DNA of 64,000 nt from Nymphaea colorata (Eukaryota > Streptophyta > Magnoliopsida > Nymphaeales > Nymphaeaceae): contig NC_045150.1 in the NCBI RefSeq assembly GCF_008831285.2, positions 17,372,600 through 17,436,599 on the forward strand, written 5' to 3'. Numbering within the stretch: position 1 is the stretch's first letter; every line of letters begins with the position of its first letter. This document shows positions 22,440-35,669 of this stretch, in pieces. A model generated the notes under the pieces. It worked only from the letters and a program-made list of their open reading frames with translations. It had not been told where the DNA came from and did no database searches. The position numbers were made by a program, and so were the translations under genes.

Positions 22440-23215
22440 TTTTGATATTCAGAATGATAAATCTTTCCATTATGAAGAAAAATCGACATTTAAATTATGC
22501 TGAGACTCATAAGAAATGATTGTGCTACCAAAGGTAGTGTGATGTGTTCAAGAGAATAAGCAAAGTACACATGAAGAAAAAGCATTCTTTGAAAAGTGGG
22601 AATGCTCTAATTGACTTAGTCTATTGTTTTTGCAGCCTATAGTCATGAAGAGCATACAATGTGCAATCCCACAACGTAGAACGGTGAAAGAGTTTCTTGA
22701 CGCCATTAAAGTGCAATTTGTTAGCCTTAGCAAAGCCAAAGCCAGCACCCTGATGTCTAAGTTGATATATATGAATTACATTTGTGGGAGTGACATTTGC
22801 CAGCACATCATTGGAATGTGAAACAATGCGACTCAATTGAATAACAAGTTGTTGATGATATCTGACTCTTTCTTAGTGCATTTCATTTTAGCATCTCTAC
22901 TACAAATGTATGTACCGTTTAAAATCTTCTACAACACATAGGAAGTCCAATGGATAGTTAATGAACTTTTGTCCAAGTGTGCTAAGGAAGATGAGTGACT
23001 GCAGGGTGTGAAGGTGCATAATACACATATTGCTTCTCACCAAGACTCTAACAAAATAGGATCCAAATGGAAAGGCTTTGATAAAGAATGCCAGAAATAA
23101 GTCACCAGGTGACAGAACATCTCAAACAGCAATCCGGTCCAGCTCTCAGAAAGTACTTCTTTTGCAAGAAGAGGGAACATAGAAAGACGACTTGCATAGA
23201 ATACAAGCAGTAATT
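22440..23215 (+). pseudogene. Copia gag remnant
   Basis: Readable pieces are KAFFEKWECSN, the SIQCAIPQRRTVKEFLDAIK region (22650-22700) and, near 23150-23210, a CCHC zinc knuckle (FCKKREHRKTTC) followed by EYK. This is the usual gag order for Copia elements. Stops and frameshifts are frequent. Confidence 0.75.
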
Positions 23216-23459
23216 GGAGAAGAAATGTAATTTGTCATTCGTTTCTCATGAATGTAATTTATTACATGTTCTTGTGAATGATTGGTGAATTGTTTTGGGT
23301 GTTACAGTACATATTGTCAATGCTTTGTAGGACTTTTTAAGTAGAAGGGAACCAACGATGCATGAAATGAACATCTTTTAAAGAAAGAGGATGAGTTCAT
23401 ATGTAAAGGCTATTGTAACCTGCTAAGTCAAACTTGATACTGGTTTCATTTTGGAACTT

Positions 23460-26240
23460 TATGATGTATTTTTGTACCACCATATAGTAGAAACCTCATA
23501 TTTGTTTCAGGTTGGACAGGCTTGGATTTGGTATGAAGGTTGTAAATATCAAAAACCAGATATACAAAGTTTCTCTTGAAATTGGTTCTACTCTTTTACG
23601 GTTTATATAAATTAAAGACTCAAGAAACATTGTTTTTGAATTTACATTGATGGGCAATAAACGTGGCATCATAAATGATAACATGTATCGGCTCTGACAT
23701 CGTAGACTAGGACATATCTCTAAAAAGAGAATAAAGAGGCTTGCAATTAAAGAGATTTTAAAATCTCAACTTTATAGATAATAGTCCATATGTTGGTTGC
23801 GTAAAAGCATAGCAAACCAACACATATAAAAAAGGTGCTAAGAGAAGTAAGAGATAATCTATATAAATTTTTGTGGACCTTTTACTCCCTGTGATATTGG
23901 CCATAAAGTGATTATATAGAGATGGTGAATATTATGATAGATTTACTGATATTAGACAAATGAAAGGACCATTAGCGTAATTTCTAAAAGAAGAGGGCAT
24001 CTACCTCAATAAACTATGTCTGGTAGTACTTACCAAAATGACATAGTAGAAAGGAGAAATCATACGCTTAAAATAAATGGTGAAAGCTACAATAAATTTC
24101 TCTACTCTTCCTATTGATCTGTGAGCAGAAGCAGTTCATATTTTGAATAAAGTCCCTAGCAAAGTTGTGCCCAAAATTATGTATGAGTTATAGACAGATA
24201 GGAGACCTTCTCTATATTTTATGCATGTATGGGGATACTCTGTTGAAACTGAACTATGTGACACTCACATAAAGGCCTTTGATTCTAAGACAACCAGTAG
24301 TTTTTTTTATTGGTCATTCAGAAAGATTGAAAGGATACACACTCTACTGTCAAACTTATTCACCTCATATTGTTGAAACAGAAAAAGCTAAATTCTTAAA
24401 AGATGGTTCAATTGGATTAAATGCATTACAAAAACCTCAAATTTAAAAAATGACAAGATACATGATATAACCTGCTGAAGAAAGTACTAAAGAATTCAAC
24501 TTTATCATCTCTTATGACAATACAAAAGTTTGGTCTAGATTGTAATGCATCAAACCAAGATGAACCAGTTGTGGATCATGTTGAAGAGCAAGAACATGAT
24601 GTATACGTTTAGGTTAAGTTTGTACAGTTAGTTGTTCGAACATTCTATAAAATAAGGAAATATGTTATTTCACCTGACTATGTAGTGTATCTGCAGGAGC
24701 CTAATGATTTCATAGATATCAATGAAGATCCTAAGAGACTTATAGAAGCTATAGAAAGCAAACAATATACATATTAAATAAATGATATGAAAGAAGATCT
24801 TAACTCTATAGGTAAGAACCAGACGTAGAGTGTTGCCGAGTTGCCTAAAGGAGTAAAACTCACAAGATGTAAATGAGTTTGTAAGACCAAAAGGAACTTC
24901 AAAGGAAATTCGAGAGATATAACAAGACTTATTGCTAAAACGGTCACTGAGATGAAGGGCATATCTACTAAGGAGTCAATGAGAATAGTTTTTGCTCTAG
25001 TAGCTCTTTTTGACTTAGGGTTACACCATATTAATGTTAAAACGGCTTTCTTGAATGAGGAACTAAATGAAAAAATATATATAGAACAACCTCAAGGGTT
25101 TTCCAATAGTAATATAGATCATTTAATTTGCAAGCTTAATAAGTCAATTTATAGACTTGAGCATGCTCCCGACAGTGGTATATCAAGTTTTCCAAAGTCA
25201 TTGTGATTTTTTTGTTTCTAGAAAACATCATTGATCGATATATATACCACAAGGATAATAAGAGAAAGTTCGTATTTTGACTTTATGTGTTGTTGATATT
25301 CTGCTTGCAACTAATGATATGCCAATTTTAACATAAACTAAACAGTTTCTTACATCTCACTTTGAGATAAAGGATACAGTTGAGACATCTTATATTCTCG
25401 ACATCCAAATTTGTTGGAACATAAGTAAATGAGTTTTAAGTCTCTTTCAAATTGCATAAATCAATAAAGTGCTTAAGAGATTTGTGTTGGAGAATTGTTC
25501 TCCTACTTCAATCTATAGCTAAATGGTATAAGCTAAGCCTAAATAATTGTCCACGTGACAAATATGAAAAGGCACATATGAATAACATTCCTTATGCATT
25601 AGCACTTCGCAACCTGTAATATACACAGATTTGCACTAGATCTGACATTTCTTTTATTATTGGAGTGTTTTGGAAATTTCAATCTAATCGAGACATTAGA
25701 AGGCTGTAAAGAGAGTCATGCGGTATTTGCAAGGCACAAAAGATTACATGTTGATATATTGCAAGATGGACCACCTTGAAGTAGTTGGCTTTTCAGATGC
25801 TGACTTGGGAGGATGTGTCAACAGTAGAAAATCGACTATAGGTTTTGTCTTCCTCTTTGCTGTGGGTGTCATCTCATGGATGTGCAAGAAGCAAACTATT
25901 GTTGCTACTCATACAATGGAAGCAGAGTTTGTTGCATTATATGAGATTACTTCGTAGACAATATGGATAAAGAACTTCATTTCACAGCTAAAGACAGTGG
26001 AATCTATTGTGAGACTACTTAAAGTTTACTGTGACAATATATAGTCTCTTTCTCTAATAACAGTAGGAGTGCAACTTTACGTAAACATATGGAATTAAAG
26101 TATTTTGTTGTTAAAGAGAAGACATAGAATCATCTGGTGTGGATTCAATACATCAATGCTAAAGATATTGTAGCAGATCCTGTTACTAAAGTGATAGCAT
26201 CTGGACTATGTTTTGAACATAAGCGAAGGTGGTTTGTTTA
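23460..26240 (+). pseudogene. Copia pol remnant (protease, integrase, RT, RNase H)
   Basis: The pre-integrase motif [14 protein letters not shown] lies near 23700-23745. Integrase debris (AEAVHILNKVPSK, 24126-24165) follows. The reverse transcriptase block HHINVKTAFLNEELNEKIY lies at 25026-25083 with QPQGF and CKLNKSIYRLEHAP after it. RNase H (YLQGTKDYM, GFSDADLGG, SRKSTIGF, HTMEAEFVAL) is at 25720-25950, and a degraded tail runs to the 3' LTR. There are dozens of stops, so the copy is inactive. Confidence 0.85.
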
Positions 26241-26455
26241 ATTCGACCAAAACACACCAAGTATAATATAGTATTCACATATTGTTTGTTGATTATCATA
26301 AAGTTTGACTGTCTATTTTACATAAAGTTTCCCCTATTCTGTTGTTTAAGGAATCTGAACATTGGCTCATTACTTAAAGACCGTGGAATGGATCTTAAGC
26401 CCAATCCATCGATAAAGTTTCTTCACTCTCGTATAGATTAGGACTAATGGGAGAT

Positions 26456-26800
26456 TGTTGGGTCATATTGGATTTGGACCCACCACAATAACCCTGTTTT
26501 TTTTTTAAATACGGATAAGCATTTAAAACCAAATAAATGCATGAAGTATATAAACAAACTGCCCTGTGGTGAGGGGGACATACTACAGATTCATTGTCTT
26601 GGGTAGAGACAGTCCTTCTCACCATTACAGCCTGCATATTCTCATACCTACTTGTGATGCATGAGTGGAGAAACTTGATTTCTTTGACCACATCAAGAAC
26701 GGTAGCTTCTCTCCTCAGATTGACGCAGGTTGATTGTCTTCTATCCTTACTCCATGAAAGCTATTGTTTGACTGCATTTGATTTTATGGTCACCCTAACA
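26456..26800 (+). repeat. 3' LTR of the Copia element
   Basis: 345 bases from TGTTGGGTCATATTGG to CACCCTAACA. It is preceded by TAATGGGAGAT, which fits a short polypurine tract. Confidence 0.85.
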
Positions 26801-26805
26801 TAGTC

Positions 26806-29379
26806 CTGACCAAAAATGGTCATGGCCTCCACGGTTGGAAGAGAAATCAAGGTGAGGAGAGAGAAAATTTGAGGGAAAATGGGAGGAATTCGGTGAGGGA
26901 GGGCTTTGTTAGTGAAATTTCAAAGTCGCTGCCTAATTTAAAGGCTTTATTTGTTGAAAGTTGATTCTAATCCTTCTTTTTGAAATTCCAAGTCGTTTAC
27001 ATGATTACAAATTTTGGAAATGGTTGTCAAGCTTTGGAAAAATTTAAGTTCACCCCATTCTTAAGTTTTAAAATTTTCCAAAAAGAGTTATGGTGTGGGC
27101 CTGTTCTTTTCGTAAAATTAGAGATGTTACATCGAAACTTCAAAATGGGATTTAAGTTTGGAAAGTCTGTTTTGCCTCAACTTGAGTTAAAGAATTTTAT
27201 CGTTTTGCTGTTCAGCTGTCTATATAAATTTTGAAACTATAGTTTTTCTTTAAATTCATAAATATTTCTTGTTGGTATTCTGTCTCACTTACTTTTTTAG
27301 CATCATGCTGTGAAGGGTTCATGATAGGTCGAATTTACCTAAGGTATTTCTAATTATAAAGAAACAGTTTAATACGTGAATTTATTGAGTCCAACTAAAT
27401 TTGGATCTAGATCAACATTGGTTAATTCTAGTAAATGTTTAACCTTACACTTTTCTTTGTAAGTTGGTTGTATATATCAAAATTTTGGAATAGACTACCA
27501 TGAATTATATGCCTGTAGTGTAGAAATTTATATGCCTAGATTTGTCCTTGATTTGTTCTAAAATAGACATTTTGATTATTCTACACAAATTTGGATGCAA
27601 ATAGGATTTGAATGGGTTCTACCTTCATTAATATAATTTTTGGAAAGTGTTTTTCTCAATTCTATTTTACTTGACATGTGATGTAAACTTAATAGGTCCG
27701 AACTAGATTTCGTCAAGTACTATTTTCAGAGCAGTTTCTTTTTTCTTAAGTTTTAACATTTCTTCATAATGATCATGATCAGTTTTTTCTTAATCCAAAT
27801 AGATTTGGATCCTCACCAGAATTTGCCATGAAATGAAAGTATTGGTTGGTTTAATTGAATTCAAATTCAAACTCAAATACAAATCCATATAAATATGTAT
27901 TTTAACCATTGTAAATGGATTTTATACTGGATCCAATTGTTTCAAAAATATATATTTAGTTATTGAAAATGGATTTCACCCTAGGTTCAATTTGTTCATA
28001 AGTTTATATATTTAAGTTGCCAACCTATTCAGATTTGGATCAAACTTGTTTTAAAATTGATATCTTGGGTGTTGTAATTGTATTTTGGAATTTGGATTTC
28101 ACTTGTTTAGAACTTCTTTATATTTGGGTTTGGAACTAAATTTGATCTGTTTTGAGAATACATGTATTTTGAATTTGTTCATGACTACAAATAGATTTTA
28201 TTCAGATATAGACCCAAAATCTAGTTTGATAAAGTTAGTTAAACATACAGGAGTTCAGACTGTTTCTTATGTTTAATTATTATAAATTGAATTCAAAATA
28301 GTAGAGTATTTGATGAAAATAAGTTAACAATTGAGGTAAGCCAGTAGATAAGAGTATCGAGATCATGTATTTTATTTGCATGTAATAGATATGGATTGAA
28401 TTCCTTTCATGTTTGTTTGTGTATGTTAGTTGTTGTAAAATACATGTGGAGCTAGATCTAACTTCTTTTGAAATATGTATATGCTTGTAATATAAATCTG
28501 TTTATGTTTCAACCTGATAACATGATGGCCATCTAGACCACTTCATTGTAGAAAGAACATGAGTTTTTTTCTTGTCATTAGTTTTCTTTAGTTTTTCAAA
28601 TATATGCATGAATAGTAATTCTAGAATGATTTGGATATGGATCTGTCTCAACTCAAAGCTTACTTACATGTAGATCATTGTGACCTTGCTAATAGCAGAC
28701 CTAGACATTTTTGGCCAAAATTTATCCTATAATTGATTGTGGTTTTGGAGTGCTTCAAAAAATTAAAATTCACAGCTCCTTTACAATGGGTAATCCAAAT
28801 GCTATGTTCATTCTCAATATATTTCATATTCACTTGAACTTCTTTTTCATCATAAATGCAGTACAGTGCTTGGCAAGGAAATTATTTTGAAGATAAATAT
28901 CTCACAAACTTTTATCGACAAATGAAATAATTTTGAGTGAATAAACTATTTTGATTTGAGAAATCTTTTATAAACGAGAAATCTTCTGTAAGTAGACTTT
29001 GAAATTTTTGAAGCTAAGATTGATATTTTGAAGGTTCATTTTGTAATTGATTAGTGTTCTCTTGAAATTTTCAGTAGATTCAAGAAATTGCTATAATTCG
29101 GTTACTACCTAGTTAAAGCTTCATCTTATCTTGATTAAGTTCTTTAGAAAAATGCTTGTGATCCATGCGAGAATTCCATAAGTGATTGTTAATGCATAAA
29201 TAACAATATAGGTTTTCATGTATTTGAAATATATGTCTTCTATTAAAAAATCTTATTACCAAGTTACTCTTTTCAAAAAAAGTTTTCAAAATATATTGTG
29301 GTTTTAAGCCATTAATCATGGTGCCAATGTCAGTGTGTTACTTGAGTTTTGGCTCCATTGAAGTCGACAAATGGAAAAT
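26806..29379. other. AT-rich intergenic DNA, no gene recognised
   Basis: From 27800 to 28300 there are repeated short blocks of the kind ATGGATTT-A and CAAATTCAAACTCAAAT, which look like degraded satellite or MITE sequence. No long open frame, LTR or domain is visible. Confidence 0.5.
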
Positions 29380-30250
29380 AAAAATTTAGATTTTGGAGAA
29401 AATACATTTGAGAGAGAAAAAAAGGTCTTAGGAGAGAAAAAGTAACTAGAAAAGATATTATTGTTAACTACAAGATTTTTTTTTAAAAGAAAGACAAAAT
29501 AAAGAAAAAAACTTATAAGCAAGTAAGATTTTATGGAAAATTGAGAGAATGAATATTTTAAGAGAAAAAAGAAATAAGAAGAAAATTAGAACAATAAATT
29601 ATAAGAGAAACCTAAAGAGAAAGGGAAAAGATAGATATGATGAAAAAGAATTGTAAGAACATGAGCAATTTTTAAAATTTAAGAAAGAAAAAGATGTCTA
29701 ACAAAGAAAGAGAGAGAGAGTGTGAAAAGAGACACTCATTAAAAGAAATATTTTAATATTAAAGAGAGAGAGATAGAGAAAGAGGAAGAGAGAGAAAAAG
29801 AAGTTTTTGAGAAAGAGAGAGAGATATAAGATAGAGAAACTCGTAAAAAGAAAGATTTTAAAATTAAAGAGAGAAAGAAGTTTATATATATATATAAAAT
29901 AAAAAAACTTATAGAAGAGAGATCTTTAAGAGATATGTATGTACATATATATATATATGTATATATTAATTAAACTTGCAAAAAAGAGAAGAGAGAGAGA
30001 GAGAGAGAGAAATAAAATAGAGAAACTTGTAAAAAGGAAATATTTTAAAAGTAAAAACAAAAGAGAAAGAAGTTTAAATATTATAGAAAAAGACTAGTAA
30101 GAAAAGATTTTTAAGAGAGATAGAAAGAAAAAAAGAAGGAAATTGAAATCTTAAAAGAGAGAAAAACGAGGAAGATAGAAATTAGGAAGAGTGAGGGAAA
30201 GAATTAAGAGAAAAAAATGTGTAGCAGTGAAATATTTTAATTTCTAACAT
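29380..30250 (+). repeat. Long purine-rich (GA/GAAA) tract
   Basis: Over about 870 bases the plus strand is overwhelmingly A and G, with many GAGAGA and AAAGAGAGAG runs broken by TTTTA pieces and a (TA)n patch at 29884-29966. It looks like an expanded and decayed GA microsatellite. Such homopurine DNA can form triplexes. Confidence 0.8.
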
Positions 30251-30365
30251 TGTTTTTGTTATGTGAAAACCCAAGAGATAATTTGGAGGAACTTGGGCTC
30301 AAAAGAGAGTTTAGGCTAAGTCTCCATAGCCTATTTAGAGAGAGTTTCTACTTTTGAAAACAAGA

Positions 30366-30497
<132 letters not shown>

Positions 30498-30499
30498 GA

Positions 30500-32095
30500 C
30501 AATAATTATATTTCATTTGCTCTTATCTACTACAAAAAAGGAATATCTTGCCTACCATTGGATATCAAAGAAACTAACTATAAAGAAAATAAAAAATTAA
30601 TAACGACGAGAGCTCCTCTTAGGATCACTAATTGGAAGATTAATAGGTGATTTATCAAGAGAATAAAGTAGTCAACACTAACCATAGGAATGACATGAGA
30701 ATGCATTTTAACATGTACATATTGATAGGGTTTTCCCAGGTTGGATAAGCTCCAACCTTAAAAATCAATGAAAAAGAAATGAGATCTCATCCTAAGCTCT
30801 TGTTCTCACCATTCATTAATATATGAATTTGAAAATAAACTAACCATACGTGCATATTATCATAAAGACATAGACAAAGATTCAATGACCATGAAAGGAA
30901 AAGAAACACATTTCATGCCTATTTGTATTGATAAAAGAAACACATTTCATGCCATGGGGTAATAAAGAATGGAAAAGGAAGAGAGAAAATAACTACAGAC
31001 CTTTAAATAGCGTAGTTGAAGAAGGGTGAACCATCTACTTTGGATGATCAAAGAAATCTTCAAACGGGACTCCAACGTATTGATGCAGCTCTCTAAGATC
31101 TTCCGACATGCTTTCTTGAAGAAAGAAGATCGAAGAAGATGATGAGATCTAATGTTGAAAAACTGACATGGAGTTTTGTGTGCTACCTTGTGCACACAAT
31201 GAGCACACACTAAGGGTAGACCCTACTACAAAGAGCTTACATAGAGGGGTGGACCCTACTACTTATATATGAACTTTCAGTATTGACCTTTGTGATAGAG
31301 AAGGTACAATATGCATATTTACTTGAATGCCGTAACATTGCACAAACACAAGAGATACACATAACATGCATTCCTTCATGCAAATGAGGATGATGTACAA
31401 GAAAAAAAAAAACACAACATGGTTTCCACTGAAGGAAGGAAGGAGAGCGAAGCTTGCCAGTGAAGAAAGCTTAGCCATGAAGTGAAATGTCGAGAATATC
31501 AATAGAAGGAAAGGATGGTGAGTTCATAACGATGTTGTTGTGTTTGTTCCTCGACATTAAATAACGAAGGCAATGGTTTATGTTGGGCTTCTTTTCGATG
31601 AATGGACATTCAAATAAATTGAACGAGCACTTCTAGAGGATTTGAAGGTGAAGACAAAGCACAAAAAGAAAGAAAATATCAGTGCAATAGGTATAGTGGG
31701 TCGTACAATATAGCCTTCAAGGTATACTTGTTTTTCATTAGTTCATGTGTGAGATAATGTGCATGATGTAATGTGTCTGGAATAGTTTGTGTGAGACAAT
31801 ATGTATGACATTACTTGTGTGAGATAGTTTGTGTGAGATGATGAATGCATGAAATAATGTTCAATCTTATTTGATAGACAGACTTGATGCATTTTATTTG
31901 ACACAATGTATAAAAGATCGATATCATTAGATGGCGATGAAGAAGAGAATGAGTCAAATGGATGAACTTTATCAAATGAAGATGGCATAATGCACGTGAC
32001 CTCATCAACATCAAACGACAACAAAGAAGAGACTGAGTACCTATACGAGGAAATGAAGAATGCATATGAGCATGCTCTTGTTGTATGATTGAAGT
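30500..32095. other. Intergenic, no gene recognised
   Basis: Only short minus-strand open frames are present. At 31745-31860 there are several repeats of GTGTGAGATAATGT-like sequence. No conserved domain is visible. Confidence 0.45.
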
Positions 32096-32099
32096 TCAA

Positions 32100-33085
32100 G
32101 ATACTGACATACAGTTTCTATAGTTCTTATGACTTGCGACATGAGTTTAGTATAAGGAAGTGTAGGATTGAAAAAAATTCATAGGGCATGGTTGTGAGAA
32201 GGTCATATGTTTGTGCGAAAGGATGATGGAAGAAATAAGGTCCATGTGTAAAGAAGCAGAGGATTGATACAAGGTGTGATTATGCATTCAAATTAGAGCT
32301 TACAAGGCATTTGTATGACAAATATTGTATTCAGGCAGTCATGAGTGAACACAACCATCCATTGGCATCTCATCGCATGTGCTGCACAATGAGCTCATAT
32401 CGTAAATTGTCAACATTGTATTCTGAAATAAGTGAGCTGGCTGATGATGCATGCATACCGCCAAGAATGACATGACCTTTTTGTGAAATTAAAAGGTGGT
32501 CATGAGAATGTTTTATTCACATGCATGGATCATAGAAACCATTTGAGAAGAAAGAGGATAGAGTTGATGAAAGAATGAAAACTTATAGCATTAGTTGATT
32601 GCATTAAAAAAAGATTAAGCAAACTCACAGGTGTCTACAGTGTCATTCAGATGGACAAGGATGGCTATGCTACAAATATCTTCTAAACAAACTCGAGGTC
32701 TAGCGTAGACTATGAATGCTTTAGTGATATGCTCCATTTTTACACAACTGTGAAGTTCAATACCCACAGTTAGCCCTTTGCTCAGTTTGAAAAGGTGAAC
32801 TGGCACTCTAAAAGTTGCATTTTCGTTGGTGCATTTTACTGAAAAGTACACAGAGAGTAGAGAACATGCACAATATACTGAAAAGGGGAGTGTACTCTTA
32901 CTTACAGATATCTTGATTCATGGAACACTATGGCACATTTTTGGATGATCTTAGGGACTGTGAGCTCGAAAAAGACATAAAAGCATTTGTATCTCGGTTT
33001 CAAAGTCTATGTATGAATATCTTTGTTCGAGCTTAAGCTATGTACACATTGAATTTTCATGTTGAACAAATGAAGAAGAAAACAA
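32100..33085 (+). pseudogene. FAR1/FHY3-related or MULE transposase-like pseudogene
   Basis: Plus-strand pieces read CDYAFKLELTRHLYD then AVMSEHNHPLASH (FAR1 DNA-binding type ending with the HNHPL signature, 32275-32370), GHENVLFTCMDHRNHL (32495-32545), then VYSVIQMDKDGYATNIF and VDYECFSDMLHFYTTVKFNTHS (32635-32775). The last two match the FAR1/MULE transposase catalytic region. PFAQFEKVNWHSKSCIFVGAF follows. Several stops (for example after NIF and after CIPPRMT) show it is dead. Whether the parent was a domesticated FRS gene or a Mutator-like element cannot be told here. Confidence 0.7.
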
Positions 33086-33189
33086 AAAACAATGACATAT
33101 ACATATGGTCCATGTCATTTTTGAGCAATCTGTGTCTAATCTCACACCATTAATAGAATTATCTCACACCATGGATGTGATGGATCAAT

Positions 33190-33872
33190 TAATGCATGTA
33201 ACTAACATGTCTAAGATAACAAAACATATATAAGATAACAAGGTGCCTCTAGAGTATGAGATAAACAACTAGATATGAGATAATACGATAATGACATGAC
33301 ATAGTTTAATTAACATGTTTAAAACAATACGATGAATATAAGACAACAACACGCTCCCAGAGTAGGAGATAAACAAATCGATGTGAGATAATACGATAAC
33401 AAAATGACATGGTTCAACCAACATGCCTAACTAATGTGTCTAACTTAATGCAACAAATATAAGACTTGTTCCCTGAGTATGAGATAAACAAATGGATATG
33501 AGATAATATAATAATGAAACAATACAGTTCAATTAACGCACTTAAATAACACATTTAAGATAACCCAATGGATATAAGATAACAACTCACTCATAGAGTA
33601 TGAAATAAATAGATATGAGATAATATGATAACAAAATGACATGGTTTAATTAACATGCCTAACTAATGCATCATAGATAATGCAACAAATATAAGATAAC
33701 AACATGTTCTCAAAGTAAAAGTTAAACAAACAGATATAAGCTAAACATTAAGAAATGGCACAGTTCAATTAACGTGCCTAACTAACACGTCTAAGATAAC
33801 AGAACAAATATAAGATAACAATCCATTCCCTGAGTAGGAGATAAACAAATGGATATGAGACAATACAATAAT
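33190..33872. repeat. ~115 bp tandem array, about six diverged units
   Basis: The block GAGTATGAGATAAACAAATGG recurs with its GAGATAA core at about 33258, 33366, 33481, 33602, 33719 and 33838, spaced 108-121 bases. Each is followed by ATATGAGATAATA, then TTCAATTAAC-TGCCTAACTAA, then AACAAATATAAGATAACAA. The units differ at many positions. Confidence 0.85.
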
Positions 33873-34049
33873 GATTCACTGACATTCCTTGCCAATATCA
33901 AGAAGCTCTTAACTCATCTCACACCGTTAACAAATTATGAACACACCAATACTAATAAAATACATTTACTTTTTATCATCATGTTCATGGTGTTTTGTTT
34001 TTGATAGATTCTGATTCAAATAATTGATTTTGTGGGTCAAAATGACAAT

Positions 34050-35669
34050 ATGCCTAATCAATATGCTTATTGATACCAACAATCTCTCTTCCCATCAAGG
34101 ATCGAACACTGGCCTGCAGTCTCTGCATGATCCTGACCTTGTTAGCTTTGGAACTCCCTACCAATATACTCCTACTGTTGTTTGTTGAGTATCTCCTTTC
34201 GAGTAGGCTCCTCCAATGAAGTTGGTGATGGTGATGGTGATGATGATGGCACATGATGTGCATTTGTAGATGACAACAAATGTTGGTCAATTTCTCCATG
34301 TGTGGATGGTGATAGAGGTGGAAAACCTCTTGTTCCTGCAGATGGTGATGGATGTGGGGAATATCCTGCTGTTGCATATGGTTATTCATGAGAAGACAAC
34401 TCAAACAAAAAGCTTTTGGGTCTGCAAAGAGGCACTACATCTCAATACTGCTCATGGTACCTTGATGCAAACCCCTTAACGTATTAAGCAATGGCCATCT
34501 CACCATGGTGAAACCAGTTAAGGAGCTTCTTCTGAAACAATGATTGCTAGTCAACTCCAGCCCTAAAAGCAGTTTTGTTTTTACTTTCGTGTAGGGCTGG
34601 GGTGGTTGCACAATCAACTGGCATACACCATGTTGCATGAAGACTCGTCTGTCGTGTTGCAATTCTACTTTGTTCGTGTAGAACAACCAAATATATCAAT
34701 GATAAATGTCATTTTCTTCACTGTCTCTAGTTCGAGTAGTAGGCATAGGATAGAGTCCATTACTCTTTTTTGACTCCCGAAGCAGCACTCACTCCATCTT
34801 TCGACAATTATCACAAATTCTTGAAAAAAAAACTAGAAAACACAATCCTATCGGAAGTAAATTTTCCCACAAACAATATATTATCAACAATGTCAGGAAC
34901 ATGTTGAGAGCTATTCAATTTTAAAGAATTTCCATAAATATGAACCAATAACTCACTCAAATGCATAGAAAGTCTATAGCCCTTACCAATCATAAGATTG
35001 TCAAGTGCGTCATTGGTCACCTTATCTTCATCATTTCACAATTTTCCACAACATAATTTGTTGCGCCCAAATCTAATTCCTCATTTGCATCTTGTAAAGT
35101 CATGGTAGAAAAGCCTATGGAATGTCATAACATGTCTTTGCTGAACGGCCTTTACTCCATCAGACAAACTCTGGATTTGTCTCTATCTTGCCACTTTGGT
35201 GATCATTTCTACAACGGGGGATTTGGTACCATCAGCAAATTTATAGAGGTGAGTCCAATTGACTATGCAAAGGATAATTATCTCTCTTAAGTTTAATAGA
35301 GACCAAAATAGGGATTGCATTTCATTGAGTAAAAGATACGACAGCCATGATCTTCTAGAATAGGAAGATGTTGGCACTCAACATGCAAGCTTTGATACCA
35401 TAAAAAATAAAATAAAATATGACTGGAAACAAAGAGAAAAATCTTGTTCAATTGATTTCAGAGAAACTGATATAATAATATACAAAATAGAGAGAATAAC
35501 AATACATAGTAACTTATGTTTGTTACAATACAGATAAGGGAAAAGATAAGACACTCTCCTAAAATAATGATTTAGGAGATATTGTTGACAATTGGTGTAA
35601 CTCTTTCATGATCTTCGATTGTTGGTGTAACTCTTGTGTTATCTTCTTTTCAAATTCAAATTTCCCACA
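34050..35669 (-). mobile_element. Deleted Copia element on the minus strand (5' half)
   Basis: Read on the minus strand: an LTR-like sequence (about 35669 to 35403, starting TGTGGGAA), the primer-binding site TGGTATCAAAGC (35402-35391, complementary to initiator-Met tRNA with one change), an N-terminal gag remnant ending in FADGTKSPVVEM (35200-35330), a protease C-terminal block with NSSQHVPDIVDN and GKFTSD (34811-35020), integrase debris (34435-34686), and a Ser/Pro-rich integrase-RT linker near 34240-34400. Most of gag and the RT/RNase H half are missing. No 3' LTR was found. Confidence 0.7.

Larger units (their letters stand above)
17311..26800 (+). mobile_element. Old Ty1/Copia LTR retrotransposon with nested hAT insertion
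   Basis: Terminal repeats at 17311-17623 and 26456-26800 share GGGTCATATTGGATT, ACGGATAAGCATTTA, GTCCTTCTCACCAT and a TATGGTCACCC-AACA end. The flanking pentamers CAGTC (17306-17310) and TAGTC (26801-26805) differ by one base, as expected of an aged target duplication. The internal order gag, protease/pre-integrase, integrase, reverse transcriptase and RNase H is that of Copia elements. All frames are broken. The unusually long stretch between the 5' LTR and gag holds an hAT copy (18580-21570). The LTRs differ at about one site in five, and the 3' LTR has an extra ~30 bases. Confidence 0.85.

Noticed and set aside
34210-34404. Histidine-rich minus-strand frame (HHHHHHHH)
   Set aside because: It arises from a GATGGTGATGGTGAT run read out of frame; the better reading is the Ser/Pro-rich Copia linker.
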